Of a stretch of 64,000 nt of DNA, positions 39,380-47,847 are shown piece after piece; within the stretch, counting starts at the first letter, position 1; every line of letters starts with the position of its first letter. The notes under the pieces are model-generated. The model ran no database searches and was not told the origin of the DNA. It saw only the letters and a list, made by a program, of their open reading frames with translations. Position numbers and translations under genes: made by a program. Source of the DNA: Rhizobium sp. NXC14 (lineage in GTDB: Bacteria; Pseudomonadota; Alphaproteobacteria; Rhizobiales; Rhizobiaceae); NCBI RefSeq assembly GCF_002117485.1, contig NZ_CP021033.1, forward strand, positions 682,001-746,000, written 5' to 3'.

Positions 39380-39394
39380 GTTCTTTATTTGTTC
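39380..39394. promoter_or_regulatory. LexA box (SOS box) of the imuA operon
   Basis: GTTC-TTTATTT-GTTC is a perfect match to the alphaproteobacterial LexA site GTTC-N7-GTTC. It lies 46-60 bases before the imuA start. Confidence 0.88.
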
Positions 39395-39555
39395 TCAAAG
39401 CGAAAACGAGTCAATGCGCAATCGGCGCGCTCAAGTTGAGCGCAATGCTGCTCGCAAGGATTCCATAAAGCGATTCAAATCGATGGCTGCACTAGGAATT
39501 TTTTCGCAGGCGCCGACCCCACCACCCAACGATGGGCGATCGGAGAGGGTCGGCG

Positions 39556-39711
39556 GTGCAGGCAAGTTTTCCGAAATCAGTGCTTGCGATCGCCCTTGTC
39601 GCCCTCACCTTGCTTGGCCCATGTTTCGCCTTCTGGCGCTTGTCGGCGGAAAGCGATCGCGAGACGTCGACGCTTTCCTTGAACCTGCCCTTTGCGTCGC
39701 GGCGGACATAG
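39556..39711 (+). CDS. Small single-pass membrane protein (51 aa)
   Basis: A GTG-started ORF behind ggagaggg encodes QASFPKSVLAIALVALTLLG then PCFAFWRLSAESDRETSTLS. It has a clear membrane helix (residues 7-27) and a charged tail. It lies between the two LexA boxes and ends 42 bases before the dinB box. It is too short for usual annotation. Function unknown. Confidence 0.42.
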   Translation: MQASFPKSVLAIALVALTLLGPCFAFWRLSAESDRETSTLSLNLPFASRRT

Positions 39712-39752
39712 CGCTTATTGAATCCGGTTGATATGGCACCGAAGGCTGTTAT

Positions 39753-39767
39753 GTTCCCTCTTTGTTT
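39753..39767. promoter_or_regulatory. Near-consensus LexA box before dinB
   Basis: GTTC-CCTCTTT-GTTT differs from GTTC-N7-GTTC in one base. It lies 49-63 bases before the dinB ATG. Confidence 0.7.
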
Positions 39768-39815
39768 CGGCGCGAAATTCCAGCTGCCGACGCAATCGCG
39801 ATTGCTGAAGCCACC

Positions 39816-40904
39816 ATGAACGACACGAGCTCAACCCCGGTCCGAAAAATCATCCATGTAGATATGGATGCCTATTACGCATCGGTCGAGCAGCGCGATA
39901 ATCCGGAGTTACGCGGCAAGCCGATCGCCGTCGGCGGATCCGCGGCGCGGGGCGTGGTGGCGGCCGCGAGCTATGAGGCCCGCAAATTCGGCGTCCACTC
40001 GGCAATGCCGTCGGTGACTGCCAAACGAAAATGTCCGGAGCTGATTTTCGTGCCACCGCGCTTCGACGTCTACAAGGCTGTATCCCAGCAGATCCGTGAG
40101 ATCTTTGCCGAATATACACCTCTCATCGAGCCGCTGTCGCTCGACGAAGCCTATCTCGACGTGACGCATAATCTCAAGGGCATGGAGATCGCCACCGAGA
40201 TCGCACTGGAGATCCGCGCCAGGATCAAACAAGTCACTGGCCTCAACGCGTCGGCTGGAATTTCCTACAACAAGTTCCTCGCCAAGATGGCAAGCGACCT
40301 CAACAAACCCAATGGCCAAGCCGTCATCACGCCAAAAAACGGGCCGGCCTTCGTTCAACAGCTTCCCGTCAAGAAATTCCATGGCGTCGGACCGGCGACG
40401 GCGGAAAAGATGCGTCGGCTCGGTATCGACACCGGCGCCGATCTCAAGGAGAAGACGCTCGAATTCCTGGTCGAACATTTCGGCAAGTCAGGACCCTATT
40501 TCTACGGCATTGCCCGCGGCATTGACGAGCGCCAGGTCAAGCCAAACCGAGTGCGGAAATCCGTCGGCGCCGAGGATACGTTTTCGCAGGATCTCCATGC
40601 GTACGAGCCGGCCCGCGAAGGACTCCAGCCGTTGATCGAAAAGGTATGGGGTTATTGCGAGGCCAATGGGATCGGCGCCAAGACGGTGACGCTCAAGGTC
40701 AAATATGCCGACTTCAACCAGATCAGCCGCAGCAAGACAGTTGTGGCCCCTCTGCCGGCGATCTCTGACCTCGAAGAGATCGTCGGCCTACTGCTGGGGC
40801 CGATCTTTCCGCCGCGCAAGGGTATTCGCCTGCTCGGTGTCACCCTGTCCTCTTTGGAACGGCAAGCTTCTGGAAGGGAGCCGCAGTTGCGGTTGGCGCT
40901 TTAG
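39816..40904 (+). CDS. dinB: DNA polymerase IV (DinB), Y family
   Basis: A 362-residue translesion polymerase. The catalytic residues are in HVDMDAYYASVEQRDNPELR and SLDEAYLDVT. The finger motif GVVAAASYEARKFGVHSAMP, the HhH region (KKFHGVGPATAEKMRRLGI) and the little finger follow. ATG 39816 is preferred over 39762. A near-consensus LexA box lies just upstream, so SOS control is likely. Its stop overlaps the stop of the convergent SRAP-like gene. Confidence 0.95.
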   Translation: MNDTSSTPVRKIIHVDMDAYYASVEQRDNPELRGKPIAVGGSAARGVVAAASYEARKFGVHSAMPSVTAKRKCPELIFVPPRFDVYKAVSQQIREIFAEYTPLIEPLSLDEAYLDVTHNLKGMEIATEIALEIRARIKQVTGLNASAGISYNKFLAKMASDLNKPNGQAVITPKNGPAFVQQLPVKKFHGVGPATAEKMRRLGIDTGADLKEKTLEFLVEHFGKSGPYFYGIARGIDERQVKPNRVRKSVGAEDTFSQDLHAYEPAREGLQPLIEKVWGYCEANGIGAKTVTLKVKYADFNQISRSKTVVAPLPAISDLEEIVGLLLGPIFPPRKGIRLLGVTLSSLERQASGREPQLRLAL

Positions 40905-41431
40905 ACGGCCAGCATCGGCTGGGCAGGCGCGCCCGCGTGGCGCTTGACGCGGAACGTCCCTCCCGGCAGCGGCCGCAGGATTTCGTCTTCCGGGAGAAGA
41001 CAATCGAGCCATGCCATGCGTTGATCGCGCGTCAGCACCGCCATTTGACGATCGTGGTAGGGCGCAATATCCGCATTCGCATCGATGGTCAGGATGGCAT
41101 ATGCCTCAGGCCAATCCTCAGTCGCCGGGCGCCAGATCCCCGCGAAATAGAACCAGTCGCCATTCGCGAGCGAGAAGCTGAAATTCTTATGACGAAACTC
41201 CGACGCCGGCACCAGGCAGCGATGGGTTGGAAACGTCCTTCCTTCAGACCGGACGACATCGACGGCGCGCGGTCCGCCGTCTCGGGGACGCAGCCCCCAA
41301 GGCAGTTCCACCATCTCCACATCGCCGTCGTGGCGTCTTATGATGACGCGGCGCTCGTCGAGCGGGGCGTCGGACTGGAAAACGGTCGCTTTCATAATAT
41401 GGAACATATCAGGAACGACCTCGTTAGACAT
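40901..41431 (-). CDS. SRAP (SOS response-associated peptidase)-like protein lacking the catalytic Cys
   Basis: A 176-residue protein related to YedK/HMCES. It has the core pattern LPWGLRPRDG, RCLVPASEFRH, GDWFYFAGIWRP and APYHDRQMAVL, so the Glu (ASEF) and His (YHDRQMAV) positions are kept. The family normally starts Met-Cys-Gly-Arg and uses Cys2 to bind abasic DNA. Here the N-terminus is MSNEVVPDMFHIMKATVFQ, with no Cys2. It is convergent with dinB, with overlapping stops. Confidence 0.75.
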   Translation of the reverse strand: MSNEVVPDMFHIMKATVFQSDAPLDERRVIIRRHDGDVEMVELPWGLRPRDGGPRAVDVVRSEGRTFPTHRCLVPASEFRHKNFSFSLANGDWFYFAGIWRPATEDWPEAYAILTIDANADIAPYHDRQMAVLTRDQRMAWLDCLLPEDEILRPLPGGTFRVKRHAGAPAQPMLAV

Positions 41432-41503
41432 AGCGGCTGCAGAGATCAGAACAAATACCGCAAATCGCATTCGCCCAACCGACACCAAGACACGCAGTGG
41501 CCG

Positions 41504-42481
41504 TTAAATCGAGCTTACGACGCCATAACGAAATAGACTCCGGGCGGTATCGATGATGGTTTCCTCCTGAGCCCGAGGACGCCATCCCAGCACTCGCATA
41601 GCCTTCTCGCTGCTGCTCCTGCGAATGGGCCCGCTTGCTACCTTTTCCATCTCCGGTGTTTGCACCATCGAAGCGAGTTCGCCCAGCTTTTCCCTGAGGG
41701 TCTTCGCCATATCGAAGAGCGTGACGACGTCACCGCTCACACCGATGAAGCGCTGTCCCCTAGCCGCCTCCGCCGTCATCGCAAGGATGTGTAGGTCCGC
41801 CAGATCACGGACATCTACCATGCCGAAGCTCAAGCCAGGCAGGGGCGGAGCGCCCTGCAGCAGCTGTTTGATGAAAGCGATCGAGGCAGAAATGTCCGGC
41901 CCCAGAACCGGCCCGAAAATTCCCACAGGGTTGACGACCGACATTTCGAGAGCGCCCGCCTCCCTGTCGATGAAGTCCCAGGCGGCTCGCTCGGCAAGGA
42001 CCTTCGATTTGATATAGGGTTGCACGTCCGGCCCGTTCGGGTTGGTCCAATCCTCCTCGTCAAAGACCTTGTCGTAGTTGACGTGACCGTAGCCGATGGC
42101 TGCAAAGGAGGAAGTCAGCACGACGCGCTTCACACCGGCATCTCTTGCGGCGCGCAGGACGCGCAAGGTGCCGTCACGGGCCGGAACGATCAGTTCTTCC
42201 TCGTTCTCGGGTGCTTGCTGTGGAAATGGCGAAGCCACGTGGAGCACATAGTCGCAACCGGCAACGGCGGCCGGCCAGCCATGGTCATCGGTCAGATCCG
42301 CCAAGCTGAAAGAAAGCTCCTTGCCGACCTGCAGGCCAGCATTGCGCACCATTTCTCGAACTTCGGCTTCACGCCCGGCGCTGCGTATTGTCGTACGAAC
42401 CTCATGGCCTTCCTTCAGAAGCTTTGCAACGACGTGACTGCCGACAAAACCCGAACCACCTGTAACCAATATCTTGCTCAT
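41504..42481 (-). CDS. NAD(P)-dependent epimerase/reductase (dihydroflavonol-4-reductase-like)
   Basis: A 325-residue extended SDR. The cofactor motif is VTGGSGFVGSHV, followed by VLHVASPFP, the active Ser/Tyr/Lys in VVLTSSFAAIGYG and YIKSKVLAERAAW. Such enzymes reduce aldehydes or ketones. It diverges from an HxlR regulator gene 82 bases away, its likely controller. Confidence 0.92.
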   Translation of the reverse strand: MSKILVTGGSGFVGSHVVAKLLKEGHEVRTTIRSAGREAEVREMVRNAGLQVGKELSFSLADLTDDHGWPAAVAGCDYVLHVASPFPQQAPENEEELIVPARDGTLRVLRAARDAGVKRVVLTSSFAAIGYGHVNYDKVFDEEDWTNPNGPDVQPYIKSKVLAERAAWDFIDREAGALEMSVVNPVGIFGPVLGPDISASIAFIKQLLQGAPPLPGLSFGMVDVRDLADLHILAMTAEAARGQRFIGVSGDVVTLFDMAKTLREKLGELASMVQTPEMEKVASGPIRRSSSEKAMRVLGWRPRAQEETIIDTARSLFRYGVVSSI

Positions 42482-42563
42482 TATGTCGCTCTGATTGTTT
42501 GCTTTACCGCAACATCCAGCTGTTATATGAGATTATCAAGTAGGATGGATTTTCGGACCTAGT

Positions 42564-42950
42564 ATGAAGAATCAGACCATTGAGCCGCGTGTCTACGACG
42601 AAGACGAATGCGCGGGATGCACTGGCCCGGAGGCGATCGATATCCTGCGCTTCCAGCGCGCCATTCGTGCAATTACCGGCAAGTGGAAGATCGAAATCGT
42701 CTGCATCCTGGTCGAAGGGCCGCTCCGGTTCGGCGAATTGCGCCGACGGCTACCGGGGGTGACTCAGCATATGCTGACCGAGCAGCTGCGCGACCTCGCC
42801 AACAACGGCATCGTGATCCGCAATGCCTTCGCGGAGATTCCGCCTCGCGTCGAGTACGAGCTATCGCAGGCCGGGATCGACCTGATGCCGATGCTTCGCG
42901 AGATGCGTGACTGGATGCTCAAATATGAGCATCAATTGGCGGCGCCCTGA
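42564..42950 (+). CDS. HxlR-family transcriptional regulator
   Basis: A 128-residue winged-helix regulator with the HxlR pattern RAITGKWKIEIVCILVEGPL, RFGELRRRLPGVTQHMLTEQ LRDL and RVEYELSQAG. Cys16 and Cys19 (ECAGC) at the N-terminus are typical of thiol- or aldehyde-sensing members. It diverges from a reductase gene. Its promoter and first codons are echoed at 46.25 kb. Confidence 0.9.
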   Translation: MKNQTIEPRVYDEDECAGCTGPEAIDILRFQRAIRAITGKWKIEIVCILVEGPLRFGELRRRLPGVTQHMLTEQLRDLANNGIVIRNAFAEIPPRVEYELSQAGIDLMPMLREMRDWMLKYEHQLAAP

Positions 42951-42996
42951 CCGACCCCCGGCAAAACGCTAGTGATTGGAGAGTCGCAGCTGACCT

Positions 42997-43644
42997 TCAT
43001 TCGCCGAAGGGGGCGTTCAGGACGAGATCCACTACCGAGGGAGCCTTGTAGCCCTGAACGAAACGTTCGCCGAAATCGCGCGCGAAGTTGTCATATGTCG
43101 TCTCCGCATTCCGTTCGACGATACAGCAAAAGCACTTCGTCATCTTTTGCTTCATTTCGAGCCTGGGGAACTCCGAAACGATTCTGGCCATGTCGCCAGA
43201 GGAAAGAGCGCTGTAGCGCCAACCGATGACATCGAGGCCGATCCCCGCAGTGCAGAGCGCAACCTCCGGCTCCTTGTACAGACCGATCGAAGGCGTCGAG
43301 TTGAGAGCGACGCTATCCCAGATCAATTGCGCGCGACGACCATCGACACCGCTTTGTGTCGCAAATGTTCGCGCAAGATCCGCCCCTTCCACCTCGAAAC
43401 GGCGGGGTCCGGCGAACCTTTCGTTCAACGTAATGTCGTGCAGCAGCGTCCCGACGGCAACGACTTCCGCATCGTGTTCGATGCTATCGATCTGGCCAAG
43501 CCGGACCGCGAATAACCAGGAACGGACCACGTGGTTGAACAGATAGGGCTCGCAGTTTTTACGCGCGTAGTCGATCGTCTTGTTTACGAGCGGTGTGTCG
43601 GGAACGGACACCCCCGCAAGCATTCGACTGGCAGATTCGGTCAT
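42997..43644 (-). CDS. HD-domain protein
   Basis: A 215-residue protein from ATG 43644 with the HD metal-site residues in LFNHVVRSWLFAVRLG and VGTLLHDITLNERFAGPRRF EVEG. It resembles small HD hydrolases such as cyanamide-hydratase-like proteins. The second half has CFCCIVERNAETTYDNFARD. Substrate unknown. It is followed leftward by the HxlR-reductase pair and preceded by a cupin gene. Confidence 0.82.
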   Translation of the reverse strand: MTESASRMLAGVSVPDTPLVNKTIDYARKNCEPYLFNHVVRSWLFAVRLGQIDSIEHDAEVVAVGTLLHDITLNERFAGPRRFEVEGADLARTFATQSGVDGRRAQLIWDSVALNSTPSIGLYKEPEVALCTAGIGLDVIGWRYSALSSGDMARIVSEFPRLEMKQKMTKCFCCIVERNAETTYDNFARDFGERFVQGYKAPSVVDLVLNAPFGE

Positions 43645-43704
43645 GATCAACTCCGGTGCTTGCTGAATGGGGCCGCCCGCTGGGTGGCGGGCGGCGGCTG
43701 CAGA

Positions 43705-44124
43705 TTACTTCTGATCCGGGATGGTCAGCACCTTCTCGTCGGTATTGACGACGAACACCGCCAGCAGTTTCGACGGCTCCTTGTCACTGGCATTTGCACT
43801 GACGCCGTGATGGTCGCCCGGCAATTCCGTGAAGCTTTCGCCAGCCTTGAAGGTCCGAACTGGGCCTCCGTTGATCTGGCTCTTCACGGCACCTTCCAGG
43901 ACCGTCGCATAGATGATCGCCGACTTCGCATGCGTGTGTGCCGGAGAGTAGCCGCCGGGACCGTATTCGACGAGGACGCCCCGAATGCTCTTACCTGGAA
44001 CATCTGGAAGCGCATGCTCATAGACGAGCGTGACCTTCGCGTTCTTGGCCCCCGGCACGTTGTCGGCAAGTGCCGGAGCGGTGTGAGCGGAAGCCAGGAG
44101 CAGCGGGAGAAGATAGTATTTCAT
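43705..44124 (-). CDS. Exported cupin-domain protein
   Basis: A 139-residue protein from ATG 44124. The first 21 residues (KYYLLPLLLASAHTAPALAD) are a signal peptide. The cupin motifs are SPAHTHAKSAIIYATVLEG and FTELPGDHHGVSANAS, with metal-type His residues kept. Probably periplasmic. It follows the NmrA-like gene by 25 bases and is likely in the same leftward operon. Confidence 0.88.
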   Translation of the reverse strand: MKYYLLPLLLASAHTAPALADNVPGAKNAKVTLVYEHALPDVPGKSIRGVLVEYGPGGYSPAHTHAKSAIIYATVLEGAVKSQINGGPVRTFKAGESFTELPGDHHGVSANASDKEPSKLLAVFVVNTDEKVLTIPDQK

Positions 44125-44149
44125 GGGATATCCTTGAAGGTTGGAAGCA

Positions 44150-44902
44150 TCAGGTGGATCGGTGGCCGCGCAGCCAGCCTTCGAGCGAGATGCGACCGAG
44201 TCTCGCTTCGCCAAGCGGCACCAGCGACGTCTCCACGACCGTGCCGCCGAAATATCGCGCTTCGCGATCACTCACGACCCGCCGGCCGTCGCCGATCGCC
44301 TCGAGATAGCGCGCGACGATCCAGTCGAAAGGCGCACGGTCAGGGCCCGCGATGTCGAAGTGCTCGCCCCGCGGCGCGCCAGTAGCGGTTTCTGCTACGA
44401 TGGCTGCCACATCGTCCGCGGCAATCGGCTGGAACAGACCCTGCGGTAGACGGACGATCCCATCGACGACACTGGCATCGGCGATGGCGCCGAGGAATTC
44501 CATGAACTGGGTGGCGCGCACGATGCTGAAGGGGACGCCCGAGCCTTCGACAAGCTTCTCCTGCGCCACCTTGGCCTGGAAATAAGCGTTGTCAGGCATG
44601 CGGTCCGTGCCAACGATCGACAGAGCCACATGATGGCGCACACCGGCCGCACGTTCGGCGGCGAGCAGATTACGGCCCGAGGCCTCGAAGAAGGCGAGCA
44701 CCGCTTGCGGTTCGAATGAGGGTGAGTTGGCAACATCGACCACCACTTCCGCGCCGGCAAGGGCTTCCGAGAGCCCTTCGCCAGTGAGCGTGTTGACGCC
44801 GGTGCCAGGCGAGGCGGCGAGCACTTCGTGACCTGCATCGCGCAGCAGGGTGACGGTGCGCGACCCGATTAGTCCGCTACCGCCGATAACGACGATTTTC
44901 AT
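44150..44902 (-). CDS. NmrA-like NAD(P)-binding reductase
   Basis: A 250-residue atypical SDR from ATG 44902: IVVIGGSGLIGSRTVTLLRD cofactor turn, VVVDVANSPSF, VRHHVALSIVGTDRMPDNAY and PFSIVRATQFMEFL. Such proteins act as reductases or redox sensors. It lies between the hydrolase and cupin genes in a leftward cluster. Confidence 0.9.
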   Translation of the reverse strand: MKIVVIGGSGLIGSRTVTLLRDAGHEVLAASPGTGVNTLTGEGLSEALAGAEVVVDVANSPSFEPQAVLAFFEASGRNLLAAERAAGVRHHVALSIVGTDRMPDNAYFQAKVAQEKLVEGSGVPFSIVRATQFMEFLGAIADASVVDGIVRLPQGLFQPIAADDVAAIVAETATGAPRGEHFDIAGPDRAPFDWIVARYLEAIGDGRRVVSDREARYFGGTVVETSLVPLGEARLGRISLEGWLRGHRST

Positions 44903-44964
44903 GAACATGTCTCCATTGGAATGCGGGCCGAGAGCCGGCGTCCGGGACGCCGGCCTCCACTGAC

Positions 44965-45957
44965 TCAGCCCTTCACGAAGGTCAGGAGATCGGGATTCAC
45001 CACATCGGCATGGGTCGTGCACATGCCGTGGGGGAACTTCTCGTAGACCTTCAGCGTGCTGTTCTTCAGCAGCTTTGCCGATAGAAGCGCGGAGTCCGCG
45101 ATCGGCACGATCTGATCGTCGTCACCGTGCATAACCAGCGTGGGTACGGTGATGATCTTCAGGTCTTCCGTGAAATCGGTCTCGGAGAAGACTTTGATCC
45201 CGTCATAATGCGCCTTCGCGCCGCCCATCATGCCCTGTCGCCACCAATTGTTGATGACGGCCTGGATCGGCTGCGCGCCGGGCCGGTTATAGCTGTAGAA
45301 AGGACCCGACGGCAGATCTATATAGAATTTGGAACGGTTATCGGCCAGCGCCTTACGCAGTCCGTCGAACACCTCGATTGGCAGGCCGCCGGGATTGGCT
45401 GCCGTTTTCACCATGATTGGGGGAACCGCACCGATAATGATCAGCTTGGCAACCCTGCCTTGCGGCTGCCCATGCTTGGCCACGTAATGCGTCGCTTCCC
45501 CACCACCGGTGGAATGGCCTATATGCACGACATTTCTAAGATCAAGATGCTCGACGATTGCTGCTGCGTCGGCGGCATAATGATCCATGTCATGACCTTC
45601 GCTCACCTGTGCCGAGCGCCCATGCCCTCGCCGGTCGTGAGCAACGACGCGATAGCCGTGCTGCAGGAAGAACAGCATCTGCGTGTCCCAGTCGTCTGAT
45701 GACAGGGGCCACCCGTGGTGGAACATGATGGGCTGGGCGTTCTTCGGACCCCAGTCCTTATAGAAGATCTCAACGCCATCGCGTGTGGTGACAGTGGCCA
45801 TGCTTTGGTCCCTTTCGAAGGTTGGCCTTTGGGCTGTGTTTGACTGGGCTGCGACCGGCCAGCTTGGAAGCAACGCGAGCGCCGTCACGCCGAGCCCCAG
45901 GCCAAGCATCTCGCGACGCCCGCGGTCGGCCGGTTCATATAAGCTTGTGTCTGTCAT
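44965..45957 (-). CDS. Alpha/beta hydrolase of the non-haem chloroperoxidase family, with Tat-type signal
   Basis: A 330-residue protein from ATG 45957. The N-terminal 40 residues carry a twin-arginine-like signal (DRGRREMLGLGLGVTALALL, then PSWPVAAQS). The mature part begins TVTTRDGVEIFYKDWG and has the oxyanion motif FHHGWPLSSDDWD, nucleophile GHSTGG, the Asp in MHGDDDQIVP and the His in KFPHGMC. The family is normally cytoplasmic, so export is unusual. First gene of the leftward cluster with NmrA-like and cupin genes. Confidence 0.88.
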   Translation of the reverse strand: MTDTSLYEPADRGRREMLGLGLGVTALALLPSWPVAAQSNTAQRPTFERDQSMATVTTRDGVEIFYKDWGPKNAQPIMFHHGWPLSSDDWDTQMLFFLQHGYRVVAHDRRGHGRSAQVSEGHDMDHYAADAAAIVEHLDLRNVVHIGHSTGGGEATHYVAKHGQPQGRVAKLIIIGAVPPIMVKTAANPGGLPIEVFDGLRKALADNRSKFYIDLPSGPFYSYNRPGAQPIQAVINNWWRQGMMGGAKAHYDGIKVFSETDFTEDLKIITVPTLVMHGDDDQIVPIADSALLSAKLLKNSTLKVYEKFPHGMCTTHADVVNPDLLTFVKG

Positions 45958-46246
45958 CAATCGTCCCCGGTTTTCGTTTGTGGCTGAATGGCTGTTGTTC
46001 ATTCGGCTCGGTGCGACGGGTGGGATGATCTGTTGCTTCACACGTCTGCGTACCCAGAATCCGGCAGTCACCGACGGTCGATTTCTGGTATGCATGCAAA
46101 CCCCACCAGCAAAATTGAATATTTTATCGAATATGATTTGGTCAGGTTGCCCAAATTCCGGGACAAAGTGCGACTCTAAGAGTCGATCTATTGTTGAACA
46201 TGGCCGCCCCCGATGCGTTGATCTGCATCCTTAAGTATTTGCCGCA

Positions 46247-46310
46247 GAGCAGCAAGTAGGATGAATTTCATGACCTAGTCTGAAGAACCAGACCATCGGC
46301 AACGTATGCC
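46247..46310 (+). pseudogene. Echo of an hxlR promoter and first codons
   Basis: Here agtaggatgaatttcatgac, ctagtctgaagaaccagacc repeats, with few changes, the sequence at 42534-42590 (agtaggatggattttcggac, ctagtatgaagaatcagacc) that ends the promoter and starts the hxlR gene. The ATG is changed to CTG and the gene does not continue. It sits upstream of and divergent to the hydrolase, as hxlR does to the reductase. The rest of 45958-46464 holds nothing else I can name. Confidence 0.6.
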
Positions 46311-46464
46311 CGTGGCCTCACCGGTGACATCTCCAAACCAGGTCCTCCGCTGATCGACGGCTCGGTGCTTGTCTTAATCGGCGATACCCAATTGACTTCG
46401 TGGCATCGAGGGTATGGCGGCGATGCGCGTTGTAATAATCCTTCGCTCGAGTAATTTGATCTGC

Positions 46465-46992
46465 ATGACGAGACCTCCCTTTACGGACGCGTTAAGCCGC
46501 ATAAAGCTTCTGGAGATTTTGGCTCCATTCGATCCCCACGTCGCGGGTACGCCGCCTCTGGGCATTGATCTGCCCACCAGCGATATAGACGTCCTCTGCT
46601 ACGCTCCAGATCCACATGTATTCACCCGAGCCGTTTGGGATGCATATTCCACATGCGATGAATTTTCCGTCCGACAGTGGACCGGTCGAGAAAACCCGAT
46701 CATCGCCTCGTTTGCCGCCGCTGATTGGACGTTCGAACTATTTGGTCAGCCTCTGCCGGTGCCCGAGCAGCACGGCTGGAAGCATTTTCAGGTGGAGCAC
46801 CGGCTGCTGAGGATCGGCGGAAGCCGCTTCCACGCGGCAGTAATGCAGCTTCGAGCCGATGGCATGAAAACCGAGCCCGCATTTGCGGCTACACTCGGCA
46901 TCGAGGCGAGTAATCCATATGAAACGCTGTTTGAGATGGCGGGTTGGTCGGACGAGGCCTTGGCCGCTTTGCTAAGGGAACGTGGATTCTAG
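46465..46992 (+). CDS. DUF4269 protein (nucleotidyltransferase-like)
   Basis: A 175-residue protein from ATG 46465. The segment VAGTPPLGIDLPTSDIDVLC has the Asp-x-Asp and preceding Gly of a nucleotidyltransferase fold. The later HGWKHFQVEHRLLRIGGSRF and NPYETLFEMAGWSDEALAAL complete the pattern of DUF4269. Function unknown. It stands alone. Confidence 0.78.
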   Translation: MTRPPFTDALSRIKLLEILAPFDPHVAGTPPLGIDLPTSDIDVLCYAPDPHVFTRAVWDAYSTCDEFSVRQWTGRENPIIASFAAADWTFELFGQPLPVPEQHGWKHFQVEHRLLRIGGSRFHAAVMQLRADGMKTEPAFAATLGIEASNPYETLFEMAGWSDEALAALLRERGF

Positions 46993-47269
46993 ACGGCCAG
47001 GGCGCTCAATCGGACTATCTCCAGCCATGTGGAGGCGGCCAGACAATCAGGGCGGCTGGCTGAGGCTGTTATTTCCAACTTCCGTACCGGCCCAAATACG
47101 TAAGCATCCCACCACAAGCACAGCAGATGACGATTGAGATTTAGAGGCCGCTTGTGGCGATGCTAGCCTCCGAGACTTAAGTGAGACCACAGCTCTTGAA
47201 CGGAATCGAACCGCAAACCACCTGCGCGAATAGCTATGAGCCTGCTAACGCTTAGCATCTTGGTTCGCC
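46993..47269 (+). other. Intergenic stretch, nothing recognised
   Basis: These 277 bases between the DUF4269 gene and the IS66 remnant carry no readable gene. Confidence 0.4.
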
Positions 47270-47520
47270 GTGGGCCTAGTTCTCCGGCGTTCCTTCGCGC
47301 ACGACGGCCCCGACCCCATCGTGGAAATCATCATTGGCGATGTTATCGTGCGGGCAGGCGGGCATGTCGACGAGGCTCATCTGCAGCGCGTTATCCGAGC
47401 GGTTCGTTCGGCATGATCCCCGCGGGTGTAAAGGTGTTCCTCGCCAGCCATCCCATCGACTTCCGCAAAGGACCGGACAGCTTGCTGTCGCTGGTGCGCG
47501 ACGCCGGCAGTGACGTGTTG
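47270..47520 (+). mobile_element. IS66-family remnant (end of tnpA, start of tnpB)
   Basis: The end of an IS66 TnpA (DPIVEIIIGDVIVRAGGHVD, EAHLQRVIRAVRSA) overlaps by ATGA the start of a TnpB, MIPAGVKVFLASHPIDFRKG followed by PDSLLSLVRDAGSD. TnpB breaks off at about 47520. The tnpC transposase and the terminal repeats are not seen, so the element is dead. The 330 bases to the next gene hold no further IS gene I can read. Confidence 0.85.
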
Positions 47521-47847
47521 CGCAGATGTGGTCCGGGAAATTGCTGGGCAGTGCAGTCAGAAACGCGTCTAATGGATTTGCGGAATCCAGATAGCAGATG
47601 CGCTATTGGCTCAACCACTAGGATATTGCTAGGCGGCCGCCTTGCCGGATTAACGGCGTGATCGAAGGCGAGTATGTTTTTTTTCAAGCGGAGGCCGACC
47701 GTTAGCGAAAAATTGGAAATTTAAATTGAAATCTGAGCAGTAGAAACCTCGTCAATACAGTCCTCAGGAACCTTCGGAACACTTGCGTATACGTGGTTCC
47801 AATTGCATATGCCGCGCGCCATATCAGCTTTTGCAGGTCCAGTATCG

